A stretch of 64,000 nucleotides of DNA from contig OX336388.2 of NCBI GenBank assembly GCA_946902985.2, positions 366,345,387-366,409,386 of the forward strand, in the 5' to 3' direction. This stretch comes from Meconema thalassinum. Taxonomy: Eukaryota; Arthropoda; Insecta; Orthoptera; Tettigoniidae. Shown here piece after piece: positions 18,920-29,754 of this stretch. Position numbers and translations under genes: made by a program. The notes beneath the pieces are model-generated. The model saw nothing but the letters and a program-made list of their open reading frames with translations. It was not told where the DNA came from and did not search any database. Every line of letters begins with the position of its first letter. The stretch's first letter is position 1.

Positions 18920-19200
18920 TGTTTTTAATCTAGCCTGTGCACAGTGAACCATGGAAACGTTGATGCATGGCTCTCTTTATGCGTTGACAGGCAAATAGCA
19001 CAAGACATACAGTTTATGTACAACTATTTACAGGCATTCACACATCCATGCATACACCCATGCACACAGGATAAAAAACAAAAATTATATGATACACTAC
19101 AATTTTTTATTTTTATTCCGAGGCTCAAGATGGCATCTCGCATTTGATAGCAACCAAACCAAACACTTGCCGTGTTGTACAACAACAATAGCTACAACCA

Positions 19201-22200
19201 CTACTGGTTGTAACCAAATGGGACGCTTGTCATCATATCCTGACACCACTGTCTCTTGTCGTCCAACAAAGCGAGTGTTTGTTTTCGCTGCTTCATTAAA
19301 AATAAATCATGATTTTTTGAGAGAATCCTAAACTGACTATGTGCCATGGCTGTGTGGGTCTGAAGGACATGTAAATAATCATCCACACAGAGTCGTTTAA
19401 CCACATGCTGGCTAATCCCTTTGGCTCGCATAGATTCGCATCGATCCACCTGTCGAAAACTATACATTTTCGGAGCGAGACCTACAAACTCAGTCATCAT
19501 GGTGTCTGAACACTCATCTTTCATTAAACCAATTTCTTTTTTGTTCAGACGGGGGATATCGAACACGTTCTTGTCACTAAACGAGGACGTGTCAAACCAT
19601 TTTGGGTTTTGTTTCATAACGACATACGGATCACAGTCATGGATATGGTAAATAAAACTATCCGTGTCTGTATATAACAAGGAAATGGTACCAAATCGCT
19701 GTATTGCAAAACCATAATGGAATTTATACATGTGCAATTTTGAAAAATCTAATATGACTTGGCCTAAATAGATAGGCTTATTCATGACCACTTTAGTTTT
19801 GGCAAGTTCAATAGTCAGTAGATCATGATCAATAATGTTTAAAGATTTGAAATTTGGTTTTGCAATATATTTTTGAGCCCCCCATCTGCCATGCCATGTA
19901 TTGACCAATTTAATGTCCCTATACTGCCGTACATTTTCCAAACTCTTGCCATAGATACAATTATTCATCAGTTTAAAAAAATTGATTTGAAATGGCTGAG
20001 TGGCACTTTGTCTGTGACTGGTATTTAAATCCATGTATGGTTTCAACCACGGTTTCTGACAAAAAGAAATACCTCTATGGATTTTTTTCAGGGTTAAGCC
20101 CTGAGCTAAACATTCTACCAGCATGTCAATATGCAACACATAGTGATTTTTATCATACAAGGTACCCATCAATTTCTTATGATTGCCCTTACTCTCGGGC
20201 GGCACCATTTTCTCTATGCAAAAGGGGAAATCACCATGACGCTGTCTGAGATGGGGGGGATAAGCTAAGTCGACATCAAGAACATACCCTACGTCCTGTT
20301 GCTTGCTAGCGCTATGCACATTAAAATCTTTAATTTCATCCTCAGACAGCCAGACAAAGTTTCTGTACGGCAGTGGTCGACTCATAGCGTGACCGTATAA
20401 ATTGTTTACGTCGAAATACATTAGATAGGATTCTGGTTCTTCGGGACAATAATCAGGCATGTAATGATTATTTGCCTTGGCATGTCGCTGATTGAGCGAT
20501 ACGAATCCCCCACGAATCCCTTTTTCCATCATGAGTACCATATCGGGATCCGTCAGTAAATCAAGCTCAATGTGGGTAAATTTGAGGGCGGCGTCCCAAC
20601 TTAACCCTGGACTGGTATAGTAGTGGGCGGGGTCAAGGCCATAAATCGTGTGACATAGCTGACGAAACGTTTCAAAAACGTCTGTCAACAACAACACGTC
20701 TAATTTTAAGTAGTGCATAGCATACTGGCCCATGGTTTCTATGCCAAACACTCGCCAAACATGCTGTGCGTGGGCATAGTCTTCTTCACTGATAGTGCTT
20801 TGTGTTAACTGAGAAAAGAATTTTTCTCTTGGCGGCAAAGTCGTTTCTTCAAGCACTTCGTAACTTTCCACATAATCGTATGGAAAATGGCCTTTACGAA
20901 CACACAATTTAAATTGATTTGTATCCGTAAAGTGGGAATGGGTATGTTTCAACTCATCTTCGCTTAAGCCTTTCACAAGACTATCCAGCGAACTAGACAT
21001 AAACTTGAATGAGTCGAGAAAGCGAATGCTCATGCTTCCTTTTCTCCATGAAAGTGAGGTAAAGCTCTCATGGTTTTTAGCCAAAATGTTGAATTTGCTC
21101 TTATCTACATGAGCAAATTGTTTTACAATAAAGTGAAGGTCATACCGGGAGAAATTGTGTAAGAAGACAGGGAGGAAGCGAGGTGTAGAGTACTTCAAAT
21201 TGCATTCGTTATGGGCAGCACCTCTAAAATGACCTGTCCTGTGGCAGTGGTCTCTTACTTTTTTTTCTCCGCCTAAGATTGGCTTTTCACATATGTGGCA
21301 GGTGGTGGCTTGATCATATTCTCTTTGCTGTACGTCATTCATCTGAATTGGTACAGGGTTGTTCAAAATAGTTTCTACTTTGCCTGCTAAAGCCGCCATT
21401 TGATCAACAAACCACCGCGCACAATCCTGACCTTTATGACTTACATACTCACATTGCGAATTATCATAGTGACAGACAACATAATAGGCTACAGCAAAAG
21501 GCTCATATTTCTGCACTGGATAGGTTGAGCTTGTATGGGGGCTTGGTTCACATCCCTGAATGGGAACAGTAAGGGCCTCAAAATCAGCGTAAACAGTAAA
21601 TGGTACCATCTCTTGTTTATTAGTGGCCTTAAATTTTAAGACTGCGTCATTCCCTTCGGGCAAGACTAGCTTTACTGCCGTCTGCCCTTCACAGTCTTCT
21701 GTATGTCGTTTCAAAAGTTCATCAGTTTGAAAATACTGAAGGCAGCGCTCACAAATATGTGTCTTACCATTATGGTTAGACACTTGGCTGCTCACCAATT
21801 TACTTAAATTCTTTATCCAACAGTAATGGCTTTTATCCCCATCAGACAGGAAAAGCAGGTGAATGTGATGTTGCTTTACCTGTTTGGTGGCATACAAGGG
21901 GCCCACAATGTTGGATCCTTCGATGCCATACACCATGAAAGAGAAATTTGGATTATCTTTCTCAAATAAATGAATTTTATCTAGAGGCATGGGAAATGAA
22001 ACACGCTCGAGATTGAGAGTTTGTTTCATGCGGTTAAACAATTCTTTGTACTTCCCTGGTCTATCAACATGACTGTCACAGGGTTGCAGACCGCTCACTA
22101 TACTCCACAAAAAGCAGTAATCGTCTTTGTTGCGTATGTTGATCACTGCCTTTCTGGAAGCGATAAAGCTCGGTGTGGCAATATAGCTACTTCCTGCATT

Positions 22201-22629
22201 CAATGGATTGTATTTACAAATATTGATTTGCAAATAGGCAATGCTATTGAGGGCCAAGCCACTGGGACCCTCTTGCAACTTATCAAATTTAGTGATAAGC
22301 GCTTGAATAGCTTTCTCCTGATACCACGTTTCCAAATTATCGGCTATCAGTACTTTCTCCATTTTTGTACAAAGGTTGAAGGTGTGTTTCTCTTCAACAT
22401 TATTTTTTATCAATGTAAATTCACATAGTAGTTCGAAGTTTATTTTTAAAGCCTGATGCAATCTTAAGCCTTGTTCACATTCGCTCAAAAAAATGGGAAA
22501 ACATAATTCCACAAAATCTTTAGGCGACAGACAGTGAATCGCATTGTAAATTCGGCCTGAGCATACTCGCGTTTTGAAACATTTGGCCAAAGGCTGCCAC
22601 ACTAACACTTCACTCTCTGATATAGACAT
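19201..22629 (-). CDS. polB: protein-primed DNA polymerase B
   Basis: This 1,142-residue replicative polymerase of Polintons has a 3'-5' exonuclease and a TPR-type palm. The N-terminal 340 residues include a C2H2-like finger (CERCLQYF...HTEDC, 293-313). Exo I is YADFEA (D349, E351), Exo II is HNFSRYDLHF (491-500) and Exo III lies near LDVLLLTD (643-650). A CxxC/HCH segment at 444-475 (CHICEKPI...RDHCHRTGHF) resembles an HNH or zinc insertion known in these enzymes. Motif A is DVNNLYG (D740), motif B is KLMNNCIYGKS (886-896) and motif C is YTDTDS (D988, D990). The frame is uninterrupted and the length is normal. The ATG at 22629 is the first in the frame. Confidence 0.96.
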   Translation of the reverse strand: MSISESEVLVWQPLAKCFKTRVCSGRIYNAIHCLSPKDFVELCFPIFLSECEQGLRLHQALKINFELLCEFTLIKNNVEEKHTFNLCTKMEKVLIADNLETWYQEKAIQALITKFDKLQEGPSGLALNSIAYLQINICKYNPLNAGSSYIATPSFIASRKAVINIRNKDDYCFLWSIVSGLQPCDSHVDRPGKYKELFNRMKQTLNLERVSFPMPLDKIHLFEKDNPNFSFMVYGIEGSNIVGPLYATKQVKQHHIHLLFLSDGDKSHYCWIKNLSKLVSSQVSNHNGKTHICERCLQYFQTDELLKRHTEDCEGQTAVKLVLPEGNDAVLKFKATNKQEMVPFTVYADFEALTVPIQGCEPSPHTSSTYPVQKYEPFAVAYYVVCHYDNSQCEYVSHKGQDCARWFVDQMAALAGKVETILNNPVPIQMNDVQQREYDQATTCHICEKPILGGEKKVRDHCHRTGHFRGAAHNECNLKYSTPRFLPVFLHNFSRYDLHFIVKQFAHVDKSKFNILAKNHESFTSLSWRKGSMSIRFLDSFKFMSSSLDSLVKGLSEDELKHTHSHFTDTNQFKLCVRKGHFPYDYVESYEVLEETTLPPREKFFSQLTQSTISEEDYAHAQHVWRVFGIETMGQYAMHYLKLDVLLLTDVFETFRQLCHTIYGLDPAHYYTSPGLSWDAALKFTHIELDLLTDPDMVLMMEKGIRGGFVSLNQRHAKANNHYMPDYCPEEPESYLMYFDVNNLYGHAMSRPLPYRNFVWLSEDEIKDFNVHSASKQQDVGYVLDVDLAYPPHLRQRHGDFPFCIEKMVPPESKGNHKKLMGTLYDKNHYVLHIDMLVECLAQGLTLKKIHRGISFCQKPWLKPYMDLNTSHRQSATQPFQINFFKLMNNCIYGKSLENVRQYRDIKLVNTWHGRWGAQKYIAKPNFKSLNIIDHDLLTIELAKTKVVMNKPIYLGQVILDFSKLHMYKFHYGFAIQRFGTISLLYTDTDSFIYHIHDCDPYVVMKQNPKWFDTSSFSDKNVFDIPRLNKKEIGLMKDECSDTMMTEFVGLAPKMYSFRQVDRCESMRAKGISQHVVKRLCVDDYLHVLQTHTAMAHSQFRILSKNHDLFLMKQRKQTLALLDDKRQWCQDMMTSVPFGYNQ

Positions 22630-22676
22630 GATTATAAAATGGACTAATAAACGTGCAACCCTTACCTTAAAATAGG

Positions 22677-22883
22677 TTAATCCAAAATCTGCAATTCCAA
22701 ACGACCACGCTTATCGATTTTTACTGACTGACACACACAATCTCGTTCACAGGTAGACAATGGTTGTAGTAATTTGGGCCCCCAGCAGGAAATGATCACC
22801 AACAAAGTTGATATAGTTTTAATATCAACGACAAGGTTTATCTTGTTTTTTGTTTCCAATGATTTATCTGAAAAACAAACCAA
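22677..22883 (-). CDS. short ORF upstream of PolB, doubtful
   Basis: 68 codons on the PolB strand with a Cys cluster (STCERDCVCQSV) and a basic end. I recognise nothing. A donor-like AAGGTAAGG follows its stop, so it may be an exon or leader rather than a gene. Confidence 0.2.
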   Translation of the reverse strand: MVCFSDKSLETKNKINLVVDIKTISTLLVIISCWGPKLLQPLSTCERDCVCQSVKIDKRGRLELQILD

Positions 22884-22899
22884 TACAATCCGTTATTAG

Positions 22900-23808
22900 T
22901 CATGGTTATATACATTAAACATGTGCATTTATTCATTCATCCATTCATTCATTCATTCATTCATTCATAAGACTTACTAAAAACAAAAGGTTTCAAGTGT
23001 GCACACATAAATAAGACACTCACTCGAAAATAACAAAGTCATTTACAAAGACTCACCTCTTTTTTTAATATCGAAAGCGTCAAGGTAGTTAAAACCTATT
23101 CACTCCATATATATCTTCATTCTGAAACAATAATAAATACACGCCATAAGTATATAAATTTCCGTGAAATAAATGACATACATTTAACAACAACAACAAC
23201 AATAGAAGTAATGGAACAACATGTACTCACCATATAATGAATTATAATACTTTCAGCAAATGTGCTCTTTGCCGCCACTGTCACTGTCACTGTCACTGTC
23301 TCTCTCTGTCTGCTTTCCCAGACTTAATAATGTTGTTTTTAAAAATCTGCAACAAACGAAATCCCCCAAAAATACCATCAGTCACTAACTTACTTTTCAT
23401 GCATACACAAAATAACAATAAAACCAATCATGCCATAATTAACAATAATGAACCTACCTTAGCACAAGTATGGCCGCGGTTCACGTAATATTTTACAAAG
23501 AGCATAAGGCACTTGCATCCGTCACCTTCAAAGATGAACACGAGAATGATGAGTCTCTCTTACCCTCAGAACATATATGTCTCCTCAACAAGATGCAAAG
23601 TTAACACTTTACTTTTTTTTTGTTCCTATGAGTAGGATGTCATGGAGCGCACAAGTCAGACCGATTCTCACAAGCTTTTGCAATCTCTGCATGAGTATGC
23701 GTGAGAATGCAATGATCAGCTTTTCGACAGAGCTGTTTGTCCTTCATCGAGATATCGGGTAACACGTCTGGGTCAGATAACAGCCACCTGCATATGAACA
23801 ACAGGCTG
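22900..23808. other. Polinton right inner spacer
   Basis: AT-rich spacer with a CATT microsatellite (about 22930-22970), a CACTGT run near 23275 and CT-rich stretches. I see no convincing gene; the ORFs here are short and low in complexity. Confidence 0.4.
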
Positions 23809-25089
23809 TTATCTCTCTCTGCTGCGAGGCACGTACGATGATAAGACCTGTGTCTGTCTGGATCGCCGTGGGTCAGCCTCAATGCTTTCAATTCTGATTG
23901 CATTAAGCAAGTTCTCTCTCTGCGTGTGAGCCCTGGCCAGTCAAGACAAATAATAATAATAATAATGCATAAGTGTTTTATTAACATCAAAGCGCATAAC
24001 CTAACGTGACTTCAAATCTGGTTTCTTACTTTTTCCCCGTTTTCCTCAACGATCTCGAAAAAAAATGACGGAAACCATGATTTCAGGTTTTCCATACCTA
24101 CATTCCCGTAAACTGAACAACGACACAAATACATCGACATGCCCATCATAAAAATCACCTCATTCGTTTTCCAAATAAAGCGAAAATGAACAAAAAAACA
24201 CCTTTTCCATAAGAAAACCATGTTTCCAGCTTTTTACCTTTTTCATGTCTATATCCACGTAAAGAGAATAAAGAGACGAAATAAATACTATCACACACGT
24301 CATTCTCACGTTTTCGGTTTTCCAAAAATCGACAAAAATGTGAAAAACGCATGTTTTGACCCAAAACCCTAACTTCACCTTTCCGACACCTACATTCCCG
24401 TAAAGAGCACAACGAGACGAAAAAAAAGAATCCAAGCACGCCCTCCTAGCATGGCCCGTTTTCCAAAAATCGGCAAAAATGTGAAAAACGCATGTTTTGA
24501 CCCAAAACCCTAAGTTCACCTTTCCGACACCTACATTCCCGTAAAGAGCACAACGAAACGAAATAAACGAATCCAAGCACGCCCTCCTAGCATGACCCGT
24601 TTTCCAAAAATCGGCAAAAATGTGAAAAACGCATGTTTTGACCCAAAACCCTAAGTTCACCTTTCCGACACCTACATTCCCGTAAAGAGCACAACGAAAC
24701 GAAATAAACGAATCCAAGCACGCCCTCCTAGCATGACCCGTTTTCAAAAAATCGGCAAAAATGTGAAAAACGCATGTTTTGACCCAAAACCCTAAGTTCA
24801 CCTTTTCGACACCTACATTCCCGTAAAGAGCACAACGAGACGAAAAAAACGAATCCAAGCACGCCCTCCTAGCATGGCCCGTTTTCCAAAAATCGGCAAA
24901 AATGTGAAAAACGCATGTTTTGACCCAAAACCCTAACTTCACCTTTTCGACACCTACATTCCCGTAAAGAGCACAACGAGACGAAAAAAACGAATCCAAG
25001 CACGCCCTCCTAGCATGGCTCCTTCCATTCCAAGGTCGCAGGGGCTCACAACTTCCTAAGTGGAACAGCTCTCTCCTTACCACACTACT
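23809..25089. repeat. Polinton right terminal inverted repeat
   Basis: 1,281 bp, an inverted copy of 4444-6994 with only five 141-bp units. The outer ~70 bp and the inner unique part match the left TIR almost exactly. Confidence 0.93.
24313..25017. repeat. 141-bp minisatellite, 5 units, in the right Polinton TIR
   Basis: Five inverted copies of the 141-bp unit plus diverged inner units. The unit types seen here also occur in the left array, including the rare variant in which atttttgg is attttttg, pointing to exchange between the ends. Confidence 0.93.
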
Positions 25090-25095
25090 CATATA
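25090..25095. repeat. Polinton target-site duplication, right copy
   Basis: CATATA, identical to 4438-4443, directly after the terminal CCACACTACT. Confidence 0.95.
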
Positions 25096-26970
25096 CGATC
25101 TTCCGCCAATATTGCAACGCGTGCAATATCGCTAACAGCTCGATCTCGCTGATCGTATAATTTTTCTCGTGTGGTTTCAGTCTCCTACTTGTGAAAGCTA
25201 GATAGTTCTTCTTATCAGGGTTTTCCGGGTTCTCCTGATAGAGCATTGCCCCTATTCCAATCTGGGATGCGTCTGTTTGAATGATAAATCTCTGATTAAA
25301 ATCAGGATATCCTAGCTTCACGTAATTTAAGAGCATTTCCTTGGCCTCTACAAATGCTTTTTCTGCTTCCTCCGTCCATTTCCACTTGCCCCCTTTCTTC
25401 AGAAGGTCCTGTAGTGGTGCAACAGTTTTGGTGTATGATGGACAATGTCCTGAGAAGAACCCAATCAATCCCAAAAACTGGCGAACGTTTTTTACCTTCA
25501 AAGGCCTTGGAAAATCCCTTATCGATTCCAATTTGCATGGATTTGGTTTAACACCATCCTTGTCAATCACATGCCCTAAAAATGTCACTTGCCTTTGACA
25601 AAAATTCGACTTCTTTAAATTTATTTTAAAATTTGCCCTTCTTAAGTCTTCCAATAATTTCTTCAAATTTTCTAAATGTTCCTCAATGTTCTCCGAGGTA
25701 AGCAAAATGTCGTCCACGTATCGGATAGTGCAATCTTTCACTTCCTCTGACAGGTTTCGATCAAGCGCTCTTATTAATGCAGATCCTGCAGTCTTCAACC
25801 CAAACGGACATCTTCTAAAGCAGTATGTTTGTTGGTCGAACTGAAATCCAGTCAACAAGCTGGTTTTCTCTTCCAGTTCGAGATGATGATACGAAGAAGT
25901 CATGTCAATATTTGTGAAAATCTTCTTGCCTTTGAACTTCCTCAGTATTTCTTTTATGGGTGGTGCCGAATCATTTTCTGGTAAGATTTTTGCATTTAAA
26001 TTTCTGGCATCTAAACACACCCTTACTGAGCCATCCGGTTTACTCACAATCACTAATGGACTAACATATGGTGTCGCCATCTTTTCTATAACACCTGCAT
26101 TCATCATCTCCTGCAGTGTTTTCTTAGTTTGTGGGTAATGTTTTTCCGCAACCGGGTATGGTTTTTGTTTGAACGGTGCCCAATCATTGACTTGGAACGC
26201 GTATTTAAAATTTTCAATCTTCCCTGGCTTGGAATCAAATACGTCCCTATAATCCAATAATAATTTCTTTAACTGTTCCTTAATTTCGAGTTTGACTTTA
26301 GCTTCCTCCACTTTTCCTGACAGGTTGGTCTCGAACTCATTTTCCACATTATCTTCGAGTTCTATGTTAAGGACTTCAAATATCCTTTCTATGTCCTTAT
26401 AATCTTCCTCACTCACTTCTTCCATATGCCATACCTGTTCTTCTATTTTCGCATCCTGTTCCTGTAGGTTAATGTTTTGTTCATCCACATCCTCTCTTTG
26501 AATTCTAATGCAGTTTTGCGCTAGGTCTATAATGACCTTGTTCTCACGGATAAAATCAATACCTAATATGACATTATACGGTAATTGATTTACCAGCAAA
26601 AAGCACTGCGAAATTTCAGCGTTACCCATGATCAGATCAATGTATACCTGAAATGTACATGTCAAAGATTTTTCAGGGATAATTCCCTTAATCTTTACAC
26701 TAGATGTGGGAATCTTTAGTACTCGGCCCCTTGTTTCCAATTCATTTAAAAGGGTTTGTGTAATTAGACTTATTGTGGATCCGGTATCAATCAATGCTCT
26801 GACCAGTAATCCTTCTATCCTAAGCATAATTATAGGTAGTTCTCTTTTAACAGGTGGGATTCCTTCCACATCCTCGTTAATTAGCTCATCTGGTCTGGCT
26901 ATCCAATTTACAATTTCTACCTCCTCCCAGCTCCTGGTATGTTTCCACTTTTGACAATTTAAATTTGGAG
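25096..26970 (-). CDS. pol: Gypsy-A Pol, N-terminal part: protease, reverse transcriptase, start of RNase H
   Basis: The ORF from 26869 is open further upstream to the A9 run that ends gag, so Pol is probably made by frameshifting. The aspartic protease site is LIDTGSTISLI. Reverse transcriptase follows, with VCLDARNLN, the palm region FRRCPFGLKTAG and the catalytic IRYVDDILL. FLGLIGFF and the RNase H start with FIIQTDAS come next. It stops being Pol at 25096, where the Polinton begins; the few codons beyond are Polinton sequence. The remainder continues in frame at 4437. No stop or frameshift is seen otherwise. Confidence 0.93.
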
Positions 26971-29754
26971 TTTTTTTTTATCCTGAGGGCTCCCTTTTCC
27001 CTCATTCTTTAACTGAGCTTTTAGTTCCAAGCTTTGAGCTCCGTCTAGTCGGTCGGGTGATTTCCGGTTCTTAATTGCCTCACTCCAACGGACTTTTTGC
27101 CTATCAGGTTCATCTGGTCTTTCGTTCATATAACGAAGACTTTCCTGATATCTTTCTTCTATTTCGGCCCGATATTCATCATCCCTATCGTCTGGCCTTA
27201 CATTCCTTCTGGGATAATTCTCCCATTTCTTTCTGTCGTCCGGCCTTTGATGGTTATTGTTATAGGGTCGGCTTTCTTGTTGCCTATAACCCGTAGTTCT
27301 AGGATTTCTTCCTCGATATCCTCCCCTGTAATATGGCTGTATCCTTCTAGGCTCCTGGTGCCCATACTCTCGACCTAGTCCTTGGGTATCCGTACTGGTG
27401 GACTGATTCCTGGTCGCTGGTTTTTCTCCAGTTTCCTGACTGCTGGCCATGTGTACTTGCTCAGTCTGTCTTTGATGCCGAGGAGTTACGTGCGAAGTCG
27501 TCATATCTAACTGACGTAATACACTTTCCACTTCCACAGCACTTCTGGCTTTGGATGAGATTAGCAGCCTCTGAATCTCATACGGAAGCTGTCTTGCAAT
27601 GGCAGCACACAGGTCGTTTTCTGCCGGAGCAATATCCAGTTCGCGGAATTTACATAGCTGAGCGGTGAAAAATTCCGAGTATTTAGTAGGTGCATTGGTG
27701 CTGTACTTCCTAGAGTACAGATCTAGCCTTAAATTCTCTTGGACGTCTGCTGCCCAATATCTTTTTAAAAATGCTTCCCTAAAGCCTTCCACCGTATCGA
27801 AGGTGTATCTGAAGCTTCTGAACCAGGTGAGACAATCACCTGCCAACAGTTTTTCAATAGCTCTCAGTCTCCGATCCTGAGGAACCTTCATTTCGTTTAG
27901 ATACTCCGCCACTTCTTTTAGCCAGTATTTTGGAGTAATAGACATGTTATTACCCGTAAACTTTACTGGTCTGTCCTCATTTGATTTAATAATGTTTATT
28001 ATCTGGCCATTTGTTTGATTCATGTACGGGGTTGACATCGCCATCGGATATCCTGGGTTCTTATAAGGGCTCTCCCCTCCTAAGTCCCTCTCCGTATCTG
28101 TGCCTTGTTCACGAGAATCTACCCATCCTGTCTTTGGAAACTCCTCCTGATTCTCAAATTCTAACTTTCTTTCCCTTCGAGCACTTTCTTCATTAGCCAT
28201 GAGTTGAATTTCCATTTGACTATTCTTATGTTCAGTCCTCTCTAATCGGGATCTTAATTCATTCTGAATTCTTTCTTGATTCCTTTTAATATCTTCCTCT
28301 ACCTTTTTGGATTGGAATTTCTCATCCCTGTAACTATCCCTGAATTCATTTAGTTTTTCTTCTACCTCTTTCTTAAAGATCATGACCCTTTGGTCTATAA
28401 TTTCTGGCTTAATGTCACCTATGGTCTCCAGGCCCTCTCGTATCTCCTTTATTTGCTTTTCCACTTCTTTTCGTCCTTTGACCATATCTACTTTAATTCC
28501 TTCAAGCTTTCCCTCAGTTTTCTCTTGACTCTTATACAATTTCATCATTTCATCTTGGACCTGATTTACTTCCTTATTGGTTTTTCCTACATGAACCTTT
28601 AATGTTCCGATGGTTTCCTGAACCTCATTAATACCCTTGCTTATTTCATTTATCTTATGGGTACTTTCTTCATTTTCTTCATTTCGTTGTTTTCTTTCTC
28701 TCTGAAGATGCTCTCCGTATTCACTTAAATTTTTATTTATTTCCGCTTCGTACTTCTTCAGGTTTTCATCTACCTGCCCGGTAAAAAGATCAATCTGCTC
28801 TTTCATATCCTTAACATCCTTTTGATTTTGATTTTTCAACTCAGTTACTTCGGTTTGAACTTTATTGACTTTTCCCTCAAGTTCTCCCATTTTTTTCTCA
28901 ACCCCTTCAAATCTATCTCCTAGCTTATTCACGCTTTGTTTTATTTCCTCCCGGGAGGCCTCACAACTATCGCTGTTAGATTTTATCTGAGCTTCTAACT
29001 TTTCCTGCACACCTTGGATCTGGGTTACAAGTTTCTTTTCACAATCATCACCCTTTATTTCTATGTTAATTAATTTAGTTTCTAAAATTTTAAAATTTTC
29101 TTGACATGTAGTTTGGGAATCTACCATATTTGTGTTCATAGTCTTTATTTGGACTTGCAATCCTGAATAAAATCCTTCATTTTCCTTTTTAATTTCACTT
29201 AACTTAGTCTCCAACCCCTTATCAAGAATTTTAAATTTAGTATCCATTGTCTTTTCTATTTCAGCCTTCAGTACTCCATTGTTTTCGTTACTGTTGGCTT
29301 TCAGAGACTCTAACGTCTCCGTTTTCATCACTTCCCACTGTTGTTTAATGTTATCCCCATTTTCTGTTTTCAATTTTTCTATCTTAGCCTTCAGTTCCTT
29401 ATTCATGTTTATACAGTCGGCTTCGATAGCTACTAATTTGGTTCCCATGGTATCAGTTTTAACTTCGATATCTACTAATTTAGTTCCCATATTAGCACTA
29501 TCAGTTTTTAGTGACTCTAAACTCTCATTCATGGATCCTAACTTTTGATTATTTTCAGTCTGTTGGCTATCCAACTTATTCAAACTTTCATTTATGGATT
29601 CGAACACTTTGTTATTTTCATCCTTTTGGAGGCCCAATGTATTGTTTATAGCCTCCAACTTCTCATTGCTATCGGCTTTTATCGCCTCCAATTTTTCATT
29701 GCTATCGGCTTTTATCGCCTCCAAAAGCCCCTGCAATTCCTCACTCAATACCAT
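26959..29754 (-). CDS. gag: Gypsy-A Gag with a very long coiled coil
   Basis: 931 residues. Residues 1 to about 560 are Lys/Glu/Leu/Ile heptad-like coiled coil, beginning with a short tandem repeat (EAIKADSNEKL). A retrotransposon capsid region at about 600-745 includes YWLKEVAEYLNEM, LTWFRSFRYTF and FREAFLKRYW. The tail is Arg/Gly/Tyr-rich (YYRGGYRGRNP) with no CCHC zinc knuckle, so nucleic-acid binding would rest on basic residues. It is much longer than usual Ty3/gypsy Gags. The ATG at 29754 is the first in the frame. The end overlaps the pol frame by a few codons at the A9 run. Confidence 0.88.
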   Translation of the reverse strand: MVLSEELQGLLEAIKADSNEKLEAIKADSNEKLEAINNTLGLQKDENNKVFESINESLNKLDSQQTENNQKLGSMNESLESLKTDSANMGTKLVDIEVKTDTMGTKLVAIEADCINMNKELKAKIEKLKTENGDNIKQQWEVMKTETLESLKANSNENNGVLKAEIEKTMDTKFKILDKGLETKLSEIKKENEGFYSGLQVQIKTMNTNMVDSQTTCQENFKILETKLINIEIKGDDCEKKLVTQIQGVQEKLEAQIKSNSDSCEASREEIKQSVNKLGDRFEGVEKKMGELEGKVNKVQTEVTELKNQNQKDVKDMKEQIDLFTGQVDENLKKYEAEINKNLSEYGEHLQRERKQRNEENEESTHKINEISKGINEVQETIGTLKVHVGKTNKEVNQVQDEMMKLYKSQEKTEGKLEGIKVDMVKGRKEVEKQIKEIREGLETIGDIKPEIIDQRVMIFKKEVEEKLNEFRDSYRDEKFQSKKVEEDIKRNQERIQNELRSRLERTEHKNSQMEIQLMANEESARRERKLEFENQEEFPKTGWVDSREQGTDTERDLGGESPYKNPGYPMAMSTPYMNQTNGQIINIIKSNEDRPVKFTGNNMSITPKYWLKEVAEYLNEMKVPQDRRLRAIEKLLAGDCLTWFRSFRYTFDTVEGFREAFLKRYWAADVQENLRLDLYSRKYSTNAPTKYSEFFTAQLCKFRELDIAPAENDLCAAIARQLPYEIQRLLISSKARSAVEVESVLRQLDMTTSHVTPRHQRQTEQVHMASSQETGEKPATRNQSTSTDTQGLGREYGHQEPRRIQPYYRGGYRGRNPRTTGYRQQESRPYNNNHQRPDDRKKWENYPRRNVRPDDRDDEYRAEIEERYQESLRYMNERPDEPDRQKVRWSEAIKNRKSPDRLDGAQSLELKAQLKNEGKGSPQDKKKLQI
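26971..26979 (-). promoter_or_regulatory. candidate -1 ribosomal frameshift site between gag and pol of Gypsy-A
   Basis: A run of nine A on the minus strand lies six codons before the gag stop. The pol frame is -1 relative to gag, and its last upstream stop overlaps the beginning of the run, so pol can only be entered by slipping at A-AAA-AAA. I have not examined a downstream stimulatory structure. Confidence 0.55.

Larger units (their letters stand above)
4444..25089. mobile_element. Polinton (Maverick), 20,646 bp, inserted in Gypsy-A pol
   Basis: The element is bounded by inverted termini starting AGTAGTGTGG and by identical 6-bp duplications (CATATA). It encodes the diagnostic Polinton set: protein-primed PolB, retroviral-type integrase, packaging ATPase, adenain-like protease, and major and minor capsid proteins. 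Integrase, a conserved Polinton protein, ATPase, PolB and small genes are on the minus strand. The structural and accessory block at 10103-15831 is on the plus strand. Removing the element and one duplication leaves the host pol frame continuous. The TIRs are nearly identical outside the repeat number, so the insertion is recent. The length is typical for Polintons (15-20 kb, plus expanded TIR arrays). Confidence 0.97.

Noticed and set aside
23640..23990. 116-codon minus-strand ORF at the inner edge of the right TIR
   Set aside because: Runs across the TIR boundary into microsatellite sequence and is not matched by an ORF in the left TIR context.
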